From the NCBI RefSeq assembly GCF_016919445.1, contig NZ_CP070356.1, forward strand, positions 1,743,501 through 1,807,500: a stretch of DNA of 64,000 nucleotides, given 5' to 3'. Both the position numbers and the translations under genes were made by a program. Origin of the DNA: Pseudomonas sp. PDNC002 (GTDB lineage Bacteria > Pseudomonadota > Gammaproteobacteria > Pseudomonadales > Pseudomonadaceae). This document shows, piece after piece, positions 1 through 9,300 of the stretch. How positions within the stretch are numbered: position 1 is the first letter of the stretch; every line of letters begins with the position of its first letter. The notes under the pieces were generated by a model. It had not been told where the DNA came from and did not search any database. It saw only the letters and a list, made by a program, of their open reading frames with translations.

Positions 1-984
1 CCGCGCGAAGTGCTCGCCCGCGTCATGCAGCGCCTGGAGTCCAAGGGCATCCGTCCGGTGGTGGCCTTCGAGCTGGAGTTCTACCTGTTCGACAAGAAGC
101 TCGACGCCGGCTTGCCGCAGTACCCGCGCGACCCTCTGTGCGATGACGAAGACGACCAGCCGAACATGCACATCGAGCGCCTGTCGCGCTTCTCCGACGT
201 GCTCCATGAAATCGTCGAAGCCTCCCGCGAGCAGGGCGTGGACGCCAACGTGATCACCGCCGAGATCGGCCCCGGCCAGTTCGAGATCAACTTCGCCCAC
301 TGCGACGACGGCCTGCACGCCGCCGACCAGGCCGCGCTGTTCACCCGCGCCACCCGTGGCGTGGCACTCAAGCATGGCCATCGCGCCAGCTTCATGAGCA
401 AGCCTTACCTGCACGCGCCGGGCAGCGGCATGCACGTGCACGTCAGCCTGTACGACCGCGACGGCAACAACCTGCTCGACCGCGACAACCAACAGGCCCT
501 GCGCCACGCCGTGGCCGGCTGCCTGGAACTGCTGCCGCACTGCATGCCGATCTTCGCCGCCAACCACAACGCCTACCGCCGCTACGGTTCGCGGGTCAAC
601 GCGGCAAGCAAGGCCAGCTGGGGCTTCGAGGACCGCGATGCGTGCATTCGCATTCCCGAATCCGACGGCAGGAACCTGCGCATCGAGCACCGCCTGGCCG
701 GCGCCGACGCCAACCCGTACCTGGTGCTCGCGGCGATCCTCACCGGCATGGAACATGGCCTGGAAACCCGCCAGGAACCCATCCCGCCGCTCAACGAGGA
801 CCGCTCCAGTGGCATCGACTTCCCCCGCGACATGCTCGGCGCCGTCGCCGAGATGGAAGACCACCCGGTGGTGAAGGAAGGTCTGGGCAGCGAGTTCGTC
901 TTCGTCTACTGCGAGAACAAGCGCCACGATCATCTGGACTTTATGAACGAGGTCAGCGCGCGGGAGTACCGCTGGTTCCTCTGA
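1..984 (+). CDS. Glutamine synthetase family protein, 5'-truncated by window edge
   Basis: C-terminal part (327 residues visible) of a type I glutamine synthetase-fold enzyme. The frame is open to base 1 (P-R-E-V-L-A-R-V...), so the true start lies outside the window. Visible catalytic-domain hallmarks are the ExE pattern in AEIGPGQFEINF, the HVHVSLYD strand, the ATP-loop-like NAYRRYGSR and the RIEHRLAGADANPYL segment typical of gamma-glutamyl-polyamine or -amine synthetases (PuuA/SpuI/PauA group) as well as GlnA-like paralogues. It probably ligates glutamate to an amine or to ammonia in the cytosol. Which substrate cannot be told without the N-terminal half and upstream neighbours. The gene ends just before a repeat array and is not linked to the genes that follow. 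Confidence 0.85.
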   Translation, partial: PREVLARVMQRLESKGIRPVVAFELEFYLFDKKLDAGLPQYPRDPLCDDEDDQPNMHIERLSRFSDVLHEIVEASREQGVDANVITAEIGPGQFEINFAHCDDGLHAADQAALFTRATRGVALKHGHRASFMSKPYLHAPGSGMHVHVSLYDRDGNNLLDRDNQQALRHAVAGCLELLPHCMPIFAANHNAYRRYGSRVNAASKASWGFEDRDACIRIPESDGRNLRIEHRLAGADANPYLVLAAILTGMEHGLETRQEPIPPLNEDRSSGIDFPRDMLGAVAEMEDHPVVKEGLGSEFVFVYCENKRHDHLDFMNEVSAREYRWFL

Positions 985-995
985 GGATCAAAGGC

Positions 996-1324
996 CCCTC
1001 ACCCTAACCCTCTCCCGCGAGCGGGAGAGGGGACCGGGCGGTGCAGAATGAAACCCTGGCGTCAGCCGGCACGGACGGCTTCCTCTCCCTCTGGGAGAGG
1101 GGACGGGGCGGTGCAGAATGACACCCTGGCGTCAGCCGGCACGGACGGCTTCCTCTCCCTCTGGGAGAGGGGACGGGGCGGTGCAGAATGACACCCTGGC
1201 GTCAGCCGGCACGGACGGCTTCCTCTCCCTCTGGGAGAGGGGACGGGGCGGTGCAGAATGACACCATGGCGTCAGCCGGCACGGACGGCTCCCTCTCCCT
1301 CTGGGAGAGGGCTGGGGTGAGGGG
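996..1324. repeat. 70-bp tandem repeat array inside a REP-like element
   Basis: Four copies of a 70-bp unit with exact 70-base spacing: GGTGCAGAATGA recurs at about 1040, 1110, 1180 and 1250. Each unit carries the palindromic core CCTCTCCCTCTGGGAGAGG. The array is bounded by outward-matching ends, CCCTCACCCTAACCCTCTCC at 996 and its near-complement ending about 1324, so the whole block looks like one REP-type element whose middle has expanded. The copies differ by only a few bases, which suggests recent amplification or conversion. Together with the next repeat arm it fills most of the gap between the glutamine synthetase gene and the Pmp3 gene. No credible gene is seen inside it. Confidence 0.9.
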
Positions 1325-1397
1325 AAGCATCGGCACGGACTTCCCGAGAAAGACTGTCGCTCCTGCGCTCGGAACAAGCGCCAGCACCTCCGGGTGC

Positions 1398-1421
1398 GTA
1401 GGAGCGGACTCCGTCCGCGAT
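1398..1421. repeat. REP-like arm (GTAGGAGCGGACTCC family), single copy
   Basis: A 24-base copy of the arm that occurs as complete inverted pairs at 18749-18821 and 48410-48480. Here no second arm follows, so this is a solo half-element. The family begins GTAGGAGCGGACTCCGTCC. Bases 1422-1567 hold nothing else recognisable. Confidence 0.8.
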
Positions 1422-1567
1422 TGTCCCCCCGCCGAAACTGTTATCGCCGGGGGCCACCATCACCGACACAGCCCACCCCACGGCGCGCCAGCAGCAGATT
1501 CTCTGAACCCGCTTCCCCCGCCAGCGGTCAATTCCATGCACAAGGCAATCTCACAAGGAGCCACCGC

Positions 1568-1726
1568 ATGGACTTCATCCGCATCCTCATCGCCATTCTT
1601 CTGCCGCCGCTGGGCGTGTTCCTCCAGGTCGGTTTCGGCGGCGCGTTCTGGCTCAACATCCTGCTGACGCTGCTCGGCTACATCCCCGGCATCGTCCACG
1701 CCGTCTACATCATCGCCAAGCGCTAA
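1568..1726 (+). CDS. YqaE/Pmp3 family small membrane protein
   Basis: A 52-residue hydrophobic protein starting [20 protein letters not shown]. The N-terminal helix with [11 protein letters not shown] and the second helix [20 protein letters not shown] are the signature of the Pmp3/YqaE proteolipid family: two membrane helices, inner membrane, associated with salt or membrane stress. The start is supported by AGGAG at 1556-1560. The gene stands alone. Its stop codon overlaps the stop of the convergent chemoreceptor gene (CTAA at 1723-1726). The function in Pseudomonas is poorly defined, but family assignment is secure. Confidence 0.9.
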   Translation: MDFIRILIAILLPPLGVFLQVGFGGAFWLNILLTLLGYIPGIVHAVYIIAKR

Positions 1727-3291
1727 CCCGCCCGGCTGCCCTCCCAGAAATGCTCCGCCAGCATCCTCAGCTCCGCTGACAGCTCTGCCATACGCGCGGC
1801 GCTGCGCTGGCAGGTGCCGACCTTCTCCGCATTGCTGTCCGCCGAGCTGCGAATGGCGTGCAGGCTGCGCTGCACGTCCTCGCTGGCGACGCCCTGTTCC
1901 TCGATGGCTTCGGCGATCTCCAGGCTCATGCGCTGGATCGCCGAGACCTGCTCGCTGATCTGTTCCAGCGTGCCCGCCGCGTGCCCGGCCTGCTCCAGGC
2001 TGGCGACCGCCTGCTCGCAGCAGTGCCATAGCGCCCGCACCGAATCCTCGGCGCCTTGCTGCAGATTGCCCACCAGCGACTGGATATCCCGCGCGGAGTT
2101 CTCCGTGCGCGAAGCCAGTGCCCGCACCTCGTCAGCGACTACCGCAAAACCACGCCCGCTTTCCCCGGCGCGCGCCGCCTCGATGGCGGCGTTGAGCGCC
2201 AGCAGGTTGGTTTGCCCGGCGACATCGCGGATCACCTCGAGCATCCGCGAGATCGCCTCGCTGTGCTCCTTCTGCTGTTCCACTGCGACACTCGCTGCGC
2301 GCACGCCGGCCTCCAGTGCTGCCAGTTGGCCGCGCGTGCCATGCACATCCTGATGCCCGGACTGGGTGATGCGCTCGCTGCATTGCGCGGCCACCGCACT
2401 GTGCTGTGCGTGCCTGGCGACTTCCTGGACGCTCTGCGCGAGCTGCTGCATTGCGCTGGCCACCTGTTCAGTCTCGCGTTGCTGCAACTGTGAAGCGGCG
2501 CTGCCGCCGGCCATGGCATCGGCCAGCGCGGCGGAGTGTTCGGCCAACTGGTGCGAGGCATCCGCCATGCGTCCGACGACTGCGGCGGTCTCCGCCTCCA
2601 GCATGCGGAAGGCGAACTCCAGTTCGCCGAACTCGTCGCTGCGGCCGGTGTAGAGCTGCTGGCTCAGCGGGTTGTCGGCGAATTTTCGGGCCCGCGCGAG
2701 GAGCGCGCCGAGCGGTTGCAGGCGCAGTACCAGCCACGCGCCGGAGGCGCCCAGTGCCAGCAGGAAGCCCAGTGGCATAAGTTTCGGCAACCACAGCGCC
2801 AGCAGGGCTCCCCCGGCTTGCGCCAGGATCAGCCCGATCAACAGTTGCGCCACCAGCGGCAGGCGAGGACGACGCAACGTCGCTCCCTCGCGCATCCGCG
2901 CGTACAGGCGCTCGGCCGCGTCGACCTGCTCGGCGCCGGGGCGAGTGCGCACCGACTGGTACTCCACCACCTTGCCGCCGTGGCGGATTGGCGTGACGAA
3001 GGCGCTGACCCAGTAGTGATCGCCATTCTTGCAGCGGTTCTTCACCAGGCCCATCCAGCTGCGCCCGGCCTGCAACGTCTGCCAGAGATGGGCGAAGGCA
3101 GCGGGAGGCATGTCCGGATGGCGCACGCGGTTATGGTTGAAACCCACCAGTTCCTCGGCCTCGAAGCCGCTGACCTTGATGAAATCCGGGTTCACATGGG
3201 TGACCGCACCCTTGAGGTCCGTGGTGGAGAGAATGTTGGCGTTGGCCGGCACATCCACCTGGCGCCCAGTGATCGGCAGGTTCTGCTTCAT
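1723..3291 (-). CDS. Aer-like PAS-containing methyl-accepting chemotaxis protein
   Basis: 522 residues. The N-terminal PAS domain (about 10-130) includes ISTTDLKG-type (here LSTTDLKG), VRHPDMPP and [17 protein letters not shown], the pattern of the FAD-binding PAS of the energy-taxis receptor Aer. Two hydrophobic stretches (about 150-195) follow, then a HAMP-like linker and the methyl-accepting signalling domain with its hairpin tip at [20 protein letters not shown]. It likely relays redox or oxygen status to CheA/CheW at the inner membrane. The ATG overlaps the stop of the upstream globin-GGDEF-EAL gene by 4 bp (ATGA at 3291-3288), implying translational coupling. FAD binding itself is inferred from the family. 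Confidence 0.9.
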   Translation of the reverse strand: MKQNLPITGRQVDVPANANILSTTDLKGAVTHVNPDFIKVSGFEAEELVGFNHNRVRHPDMPPAAFAHLWQTLQAGRSWMGLVKNRCKNGDHYWVSAFVTPIRHGGKVVEYQSVRTRPGAEQVDAAERLYARMREGATLRRPRLPLVAQLLIGLILAQAGGALLALWLPKLMPLGFLLALGASGAWLVLRLQPLGALLARARKFADNPLSQQLYTGRSDEFGELEFAFRMLEAETAAVVGRMADASHQLAEHSAALADAMAGGSAASQLQQRETEQVASAMQQLAQSVQEVARHAQHSAVAAQCSERITQSGHQDVHGTRGQLAALEAGVRAASVAVEQQKEHSEAISRMLEVIRDVAGQTNLLALNAAIEAARAGESGRGFAVVADEVRALASRTENSARDIQSLVGNLQQGAEDSVRALWHCCEQAVASLEQAGHAAGTLEQISEQVSAIQRMSLEIAEAIEEQGVASEDVQRSLHAIRSSADSNAEKVGTCQRSAARMAELSAELRMLAEHFWEGSRAG

Positions 3292-5468
3292 CGCTGATGC
3301 TCCAGGCAGGTTGGGAAGAGTTCCTCCGGCGCCAGCGGCTTGCTGAACAGGAAGCCCTGGGCATGGCGGCAGCCCTCGGCTCGCAGGAAGTCGAGGTGCT
3401 CCTGGCGCTCCACGCCTTCGGCCACCACTTCCAGGCCGAGGCTGTGGCCCAGGCCGATGATGGCGCGGCAGATGGCGCTGAGCTCCGGGTCGTCCGGCAC
3501 GCGGGTGATGAAGCTGCGGTCGACCTTGAGGATGTGCAGCGGGTAGCGCTTGAGGTAGCCCAGTGAGGAATAGCCGGTGCCGAAATCGTCCAGCGCCAGG
3601 CGCACGCCCTCGGCGGCCAGTTCGCGCAGGCAGGCGAGGGTTTCCGCGCCGTCCTGCATCAGCAGGCTCTCGGTGATCTCCAGCACCAGGCTGCGCGGCG
3701 ACAGGCCGCTCTCGTCGAGGATCTGCTGCACCCGCGCAGCGAAGCCCGGCTGCTGCAGTTGCCGACTCGACAGATTGACCGAACAGTACAGGCTGCGATG
3801 TCCCTGGCTCTGCCACAACGCCGTCTGCCGGCAGGCCTGGCGCAGTACCCAGTCGCCCACCGCGACGATCTCGCCCGACTCTTCCAGCGCCGGGATGAAG
3901 TCCAGCGGCGAGACCGACTGGCCGTTGTGCTTCCAGCGCAGCAGCACTTCCACTGCTTCCCAGCGGGGCGATTCGCGGTCCAGGCGGACGATGGGCTGGT
4001 AGTGCAGGCTGAACTCCTCGCGGCGCAGGGCTTGCGCCAGCGCGCTCTCCAAGTCGAGCCGGCGCTGCGCTTCGGCCTGCAGTTCGAGGCTGAAGCGTGC
4101 GTACTGCGCCTTGCCGGCCTCCTTGGCGCGGTACAGCGCGAGGTCGGCGGCCTGCAACGTGTCGATGGCCTGGCCGTCGGTCATCAACCCGGTGATGCCG
4201 ATGCTGGCGCTGACCACCAGGGTGCGGCCGTCCACATGCAGCGGCTGGCGCAGGCAATCGAGCATGCGCTGCGCGACCTGTTCGGCGTCGACCAGGCTGG
4301 CCAGGTCGTCCAGCAGCACCACGAACTCGTCGCCGCCGAAGCGCGCCAGGTGATCGCCCGGTCGCAGGCAACGCAGCAGGCGCTGGGAAACTTCCACCAG
4401 CACGCGGTCGCCGACCGCGTGGCCGAGGCTGTCGTTGATCAGCTTGAAGCGGTCCAGATCGATGAACAGCAGTCCGGATTCGCGTGCGCCGGGGCGGCGC
4501 TGGCGCATCAGGGCCTGTTGCAGCAACTCGTCCAGGCGCAGGCGGTTGCCCAGGCCGGTGAGCGGGTCATGCCGGGCGGCGTGGCTGAGCTGGTGCTCGC
4601 TGGCCTTGTGCTGACTGATGTCGGTCTGCGAGCCAGCCATGCGCCCGTCGGTGACCACGCCGCGCGCCAGCACCCAGAGGTAATTGCCGTCGCGCTGGCG
4701 GATGCGGTACTCGTGGCTGAGCAGTGCGCTGCTGCCGCGCAGGTGTGCGTCGATGGCCTTGCGCAGGCCGGGCAGGTCGTCCGGATGCACGCGGGCGAAC
4801 CAGCTGGTGCTGCCTTCGCCGAGGTTGTCGCGGGTCAGGCCGAGCATGCGCGCCCAGCGCTCGGAAACGTAGAGGCGGTCGTTGCCCAGATCCCAGTCCC
4901 AGATGCCGTCGTTGGCGCCGCGCAGGGCTCGGGCGAAGCGCGCCTCGCTGTCCTCCAGCGCCTGGCGCTGGGCGGCGCCATAGGTGTCGATGGCCAGCGA
5001 CATGTCGAAGAACACCCGCTTGAGCAGGCTGGCGTAGGTCCTGGCTTCCGGCGCATCGCCCATCAGGTCGGCGAGCATCTGGTCCAGGTAAAGGCGATAG
5101 GCGCCCATGTACCACTTCAGCTCGACGCCGACCTGCTGGTGCACCAGCCCGATACGCAGGCGGTCGCGCACGTAGTCGGCGTCCTGCGGCGCGTCCCACA
5201 GCTGGCGGTAGTATTCGAACTGGCTGCATTTCAGGCGAGCCAGCGTTGCCGGCTCGGAGAGAATCGCGCCCAGGGGCGGATAATGGCGCAGGTGATCGTA
5301 GAGCTGCTCGATGAAGCGCTGGTGGCAGCCCTCCAGTTCGGCGGCGCGGCCATGCAGATGGCGGCCGTCCTCCTCGCGCCACTCCAGGTAACTCAGGCGC
5401 TGATCGACTTCCATCGTCGACAGGCCGATGCGCTCGAGCACGCTATCGAGCTTCGGTCCCAGGCCCAT
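3288..5468 (-). CDS. Globin-coupled sensor with PAS, GGDEF and EAL domains
   Basis: 726 residues. The N-terminal 160 residues match a globin-coupled sensor ([31 protein letters not shown], whose His is the probable proximal haem ligand). A PAS domain follows (about 190-300, [19 protein letters not shown]), then a GGDEF domain with intact RFGGDEF, and an EAL domain with EVLLRWKH in place of EALLRW and an intact [14 protein letters not shown] motif. Haem/oxygen-controlled synthesis or breakdown of c-di-GMP is expected. The EVL variant keeps the catalytic Glu, so phosphodiesterase activity is plausible. The start at 5468 is supported by AAGGAG at 5475-5480. It is the first gene of an operon with the Aer-like receptor. 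Confidence 0.92.
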   Translation of the reverse strand: MGLGPKLDSVLERIGLSTMEVDQRLSYLEWREEDGRHLHGRAAELEGCHQRFIEQLYDHLRHYPPLGAILSEPATLARLKCSQFEYYRQLWDAPQDADYVRDRLRIGLVHQQVGVELKWYMGAYRLYLDQMLADLMGDAPEARTYASLLKRVFFDMSLAIDTYGAAQRQALEDSEARFARALRGANDGIWDWDLGNDRLYVSERWARMLGLTRDNLGEGSTSWFARVHPDDLPGLRKAIDAHLRGSSALLSHEYRIRQRDGNYLWVLARGVVTDGRMAGSQTDISQHKASEHQLSHAARHDPLTGLGNRLRLDELLQQALMRQRRPGARESGLLFIDLDRFKLINDSLGHAVGDRVLVEVSQRLLRCLRPGDHLARFGGDEFVVLLDDLASLVDAEQVAQRMLDCLRQPLHVDGRTLVVSASIGITGLMTDGQAIDTLQAADLALYRAKEAGKAQYARFSLELQAEAQRRLDLESALAQALRREEFSLHYQPIVRLDRESPRWEAVEVLLRWKHNGQSVSPLDFIPALEESGEIVAVGDWVLRQACRQTALWQSQGHRSLYCSVNLSSRQLQQPGFAARVQQILDESGLSPRSLVLEITESLLMQDGAETLACLRELAAEGVRLALDDFGTGYSSLGYLKRYPLHILKVDRSFITRVPDDPELSAICRAIIGLGHSLGLEVVAEGVERQEHLDFLRAEGCRHAQGFLFSKPLAPEELFPTCLEHQR

Positions 5469-5507
5469 GTTCGGCTCCTTGCGGGTCTGCTGTTTTTGTC
5501 GGGCATG

Positions 5508-5563
5508 AAAAAAGCGCCGGCTCGTCATCACGTCGAAATCGACGGTGACCAACTCGGCGCTTT
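5508..5563 (-). terminator. Intrinsic terminator with inner hairpin
   Basis: On the minus strand AAAGCGCCG (5563-5555) pairs with CGGCGCTTT (5519-5511) and continues into a run of T (to 5508). The loop holds a second small hairpin (GTCGATTTCGAC). It lies between the small unknown gene upstream (5634-5972) and the globin-GGDEF-EAL gene, and probably separates the two transcripts. Confidence 0.65.
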
Positions 5564-5633
5564 GTCTTGCAGGCCCACAAGTCCTGCCCGGCAAAGCCAG
5601 CTTCCGCAATGGCGGAACGCGGGTGGAAGTCTT

Positions 5634-5972
5634 TTACACCAGCGGGCGCGGCCCCGACAACTCCTGCAGTGCGCCGCTCAGGCGCTGGCGCAGCTCGCCC
5701 AGCTCGCGGGAGCGGAAGGCATGGCGGGTCTTCTCCAGCACACCGATGGCATCGGCCAGCAGCGCCAGTATCCGCGCCGAATCGCTCAAAGGCGCGTCCT
5801 TGAACCATCGGCACAGCGGCGCTTGCTCGCAGTTACGCGGCCCTTCCATCACCGCGCAGGGCAGCTCGTAGGCCGCCAGCAAGGCACGAACCTGGCGTGC
5901 CAGCGCCGGGTCCTGGGAAGTGACCAGCAACTGGACTGGATACCGGTGGAGAGTCATGAGGGGCTCACTCAT
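5634..5972 (-). CDS. Conserved-looking hypothetical protein, 112 aa
   Basis: Not recognised. A soluble 112-residue protein, MSEPLMTLHRYPVQLLVTSQ..., with an alternating strand/helix pattern at the start (VQLLVTSQDPALARQVRALLAAYELPCAVME) that loosely recalls a truncated receiver-like or glutaredoxin-like fold, followed by a leucine-rich helical C-terminus. Two Cys residues (NCEQAPLCRWF) could be redox-active or bind metal. The start is uncertain: M6 at 5957 is an alternative, and neither start has a strong ribosome site. A terminator lies downstream. Codon usage looks like a real Pseudomonas gene. The role is unknown. Confidence 0.6.
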   Translation of the reverse strand: MSEPLMTLHRYPVQLLVTSQDPALARQVRALLAAYELPCAVMEGPRNCEQAPLCRWFKDAPLSDSARILALLADAIGVLEKTRHAFRSRELGELRQRLSGALQELSGPRPLV

Positions 5973-6173
5973 AGCAGGGAGCTGCCAATTTAACGGCTAG
6001 TGGCAATCTGATATTGACCCCTGTCATGTCGGCGCGGCGCCTGCGTCAGATGGTCGACGGCGGGTGTGAAGTGGCTCGCATTGCGGTGGCGGAAAACCGG
6101 CGAGCGCGGTCGGAGCGGGCTCCTTCCGTCATGTTCTCGACGTCCCGCTCGCCGCTTGTCAAAGCCCGGAAAC

Positions 6174-6203
6174 GCAAAAGCCGCGCATCTGCGCGGCTTT
6201 TGC
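6174..6203 (-). terminator. Bidirectional-looking terminator downstream of tRNA
   Basis: Perfect 13-bp inverted repeat GCAAAAGCCGCGC / GCGCGGCTTTTGC with a 4-base loop, giving T runs on both strands. On the minus strand it lies 8 bases past the 3' end of the tRNA and is the first terminator after rmcA. Bases 5973-6173 hold no other feature that I can see. Confidence 0.85.
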
Positions 6204-6211
6204 TGAAGAGG

Positions 6212-6288
6212 TGGTGGGCCCACACGGACTCGAACCGTGGACCAAAGGATTATGAGTCCTCTGCTCTAACCAACTGAGCTATAGGCCC
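6212..6288 (-). tRNA. tRNA with CAU anticodon, probably tRNA-Ile2 (lysidine-modified)
   Basis: A 77-nt cloverleaf read on the minus strand: acceptor arm GGGCCTA / TGGGCCC, D-arm AGCTCAGTTGGTTAGAGC, anticodon loop CTCATAA, T-loop GGTTCGAGTCC, and an encoded CCA end. The CAU anticodon fits elongator Met or Ile2. Positions 4-69 and 5-68 are both C-G pairs, which are the known recognition pairs for the lysidine synthase TilS, so Ile2 (reading AUA) is the better call. The 5' end lies only 16 nt after the rmcA stop codon on the same strand, so co-transcription is possible. A terminator follows directly. Confidence 0.85.
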
Positions 6289-6304
6289 CCAGAAGGCGGG
6301 CGGA

Positions 6305-9300
6305 TTATAACGGCGCGTTCCGGGTTGCGCCAATCGGGTACAGCGGGACCAGGAAGCGGTTGGCAAAGGCGTCGGCTGGCAGCGGGGCGCTCAAGGCGTA
6401 ACCCTGGATCTGGTCGCAGCCCTCGGCCTCGAGGAAGCGCTCCTGGGCTTCGTGCTCCACGCCTTCGGCGATCACCGTGAGGTTCATGCTGCGGCCCAGG
6501 GCGATGATGGCGCGGGCGATGGCGGCGTCGTGCGGATCGTCCGGCAGGCCATGGACGAAGGACTGGTCGATCTTCAGGGTGTCCAGCGGCAACTGCTTGA
6601 GGTAGCTCAGCGAGGAATAGCCGGTGCCGAAGTCGTCGATGGCCAGCTGCACCCCAAGGTGCTTGAGGCTGTGCAGGATCGACAGGGCTTCTTCGGTCTG
6701 GTGCATCAGGAAGCTTTCGGTGATCTCCAACTGCAGACGCGAGGGCTGGAGGTTGTACTGGGCGAGTAGTTCGCGGATGCGTTCGACCAGGTTGGTCTGG
6801 CGCAGCTGCGCGCCGGCCAGGTTGACCGACAACGGGCCGAAGGCGGCGTGGCTGTCCTGCCAGTGGCTCATCTGCCGGCAGGCTTCGCGCAGCACCCAGT
6901 CACCCAGGGGCAGGATCAGGCCGTTTTCCTCCGCCAGCGGAATGAATCGATCCGGAGAAATCGCACCGAATTGCGGATGTTTCCAACGGATAAGCGCCTC
7001 GGCACCTACCAACAGGCCGCTGCCCAGCGCCAGTTTCGGCTGGTAGTAGAGCTGCAGTTGATCGGTCTCCAGGGCGCGCCGTAGTTCGTGCTCCAGGGCC
7101 ATGCGCTCGGTGGCCTGGAAGGTCAGCTCGCGGGTGTAGAACTCGACGCGGTTGCGGCCCTGGGCCTTGGCGCGGTACATGGCGGCGTCGGCATTCTTCA
7201 CCAGCGTGGCAACGTCTCCGCCATCGCCGGGATACAGGCAGATACCGATGCTGGCGCTGACGAAGAACTCCTGTTCGCCGGCGATGAATGGCTTGTCGAA
7301 GCATTGCAGCAGCTTGTTCGCCACGTGTTCGGCGTCCAGGGCGTGGTGCAAGCCGGGCAGGAGGATGATGAACTCGTCCCCACCCTGCCGCGCCACGGTG
7401 TCGACATCCCGCAGTTGTTCGCGCAGGCGGGTGGCGATGGACTTGAGCAGCAGGTCGCCGACCGGGTGGCCGAGGCTGTCGTTGATGTGCTTGAAGCGAT
7501 CGAGGTCGAGGAACAGCACGGCACCCTGGTGATTGTCCTCCTGGGCTTCCTTGAGGGAAGCGGTCAGGCGGCTTTCGAACAGCAGGCGGTTGGGTAGGCC
7601 GGTGAGCGGGTCGTGATGGGCCTGGTAGTCCAGGCGCGCCTGGGCGTACTTGAGCGTGGAGATGTCGGCGAATACGCCAACGTAGTGCGACAGCGCGCCA
7701 TCGACGTTGCGCACCGCGCTGATGGTCAGCCACTCCGGGTACAGCTCGTGGTTCTTGCGGCGGTTCCAGATTTCGCCCTGCCAGTGGCCTTCGGCGGCGA
7801 GCTGGTGCCAGAGGGCGACGTAGAAACTGCTGTCGTGCTGCCCGGACGAGAGCAGCCGCGGCGTGTTGCCGAGCGCTTCGTGTTCGCTGTAGCCGGTGAT
7901 CTCGCTGAAGGCGCGGTTGACCGCGACGATCCGCTGCTGCGCATCGGTGATCATCACGCCTTCGGCGGTGCTTTCGAACACGGTGGCGGCGAGCAGGAGC
8001 TTTTCCTGCATCTGCTGACGCTCGGTGATATCCCGGGCGATGGTCAGCATGCACTCGTCGGTGCCGATGGTGATGCGATGGGCGGACAGCTCGCACAGGC
8101 GCAGGCTGCCGTCGCGGGTGCGGATCTGCGCGGTGAAGTCCTGCACGCTGGAGATCCGGTCGATGACCCTGAGCAGCTTGTCGCGGTCCTCGGGGTTGGC
8201 CCACAGCTGCAGGTCGAGGGTTGAGCGATCGGCTGCCTCCTCGCGGCTGTAGCCGGTGATGCGCGAGAAACCCTGGTTGACCTCCACCAGCCGTCCGTCG
8301 CTGATGCGCGAAATGAGCATGCCGTCGGGGGAGGCGTGGAAGGCTTTGGCGAATTTTTCCTCGGAAACGCGCAGCTGTTCCTGGGTTTCCTTCACCTGGG
8401 AAATGTTGCGCACCACCACGACCAGCGCCGGGGTGTCGTCGAGGATGATGTGCTGGGCCGAGAGCAGCGCGGTGAAGTGGCTGCCATCACGTCGATTCAA
8501 GGGAATCTCGACGTTGTTCAGCGGCTCGCCCTGCAGGCGTTTGAGCATCGCCGGGCCCATGCCGGGGGCGCCCCAGATGCCCAGTTCGGTGGACGTCCTG
8601 CCCAGCGCTTCGCTGGCGGGAATGCCGATCTGCTGCTCGAAGGTGCTGTTGACCGCCAGCAAGGTTCCGTCGACGCGGCGGGCGAGAACGATGATGTCCG
8701 GGCAGTGGTGGAACACAGAGGCGAATTTCTGCTCGGACAGGCGTAGTGCCTGCTCGGTGTGCTTGGCGTCGGTGATGTCGATCATCAGGCCGCGGAGGAT
8801 CAGGTCGTCGCCGTGCTGGATCAGCGTGACGATGTCGCGGATCCACACGACGCGGCCATCGGCGGCCAGCATGCGGTAATCGAAGCTGTGGTTGCGCCCC
8901 GCCTGGCTTTCGCTGAGGCAGTAGTTCACCGCATGGGCGGCGTCCTCCGGATGCAGGGTGCGCTGCCAGAAGCCGGGCTCCAGCCAGTCGCGGAGCGGGT
9001 AGCCGAGCAGGCGCTGGGCGTGGGGCGAGACATAGGTGAAGCGGTTTTCCGCCAGGCGCATTTCCCAGGCGATGGCAGCGAGGCTTTCGACCAGGCCGCG
9101 GTAATGCTGTTCGCTGTCGCGCAGGGCCTGTTCGAGTTTCTCGCGACGCTGCACCTCGGCGCGCAGGCGACGGTTCATGGTCACGAGCACCAGGACGGAC
9201 AGCGCGATCAGTAGCAGGATCGGCAACGCCACGGCAAAGACTTCGCGCCAGATGTTGCGCTTGTCGAGCAGGCCGCCGACCCAGGGCGCCTGCAGTGCCT

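Noticed and set aside
996-1324. CRISPR array
   Set aside because: The 70-bp units are contiguous and nearly identical throughout, with no variable spacers and no cas genes.
1188-1667. Frame through the 70-bp array into the Pmp3 gene
   Set aside because: Begins inside repeats and reads the Pmp3 gene in a wrong frame; repeat-derived.
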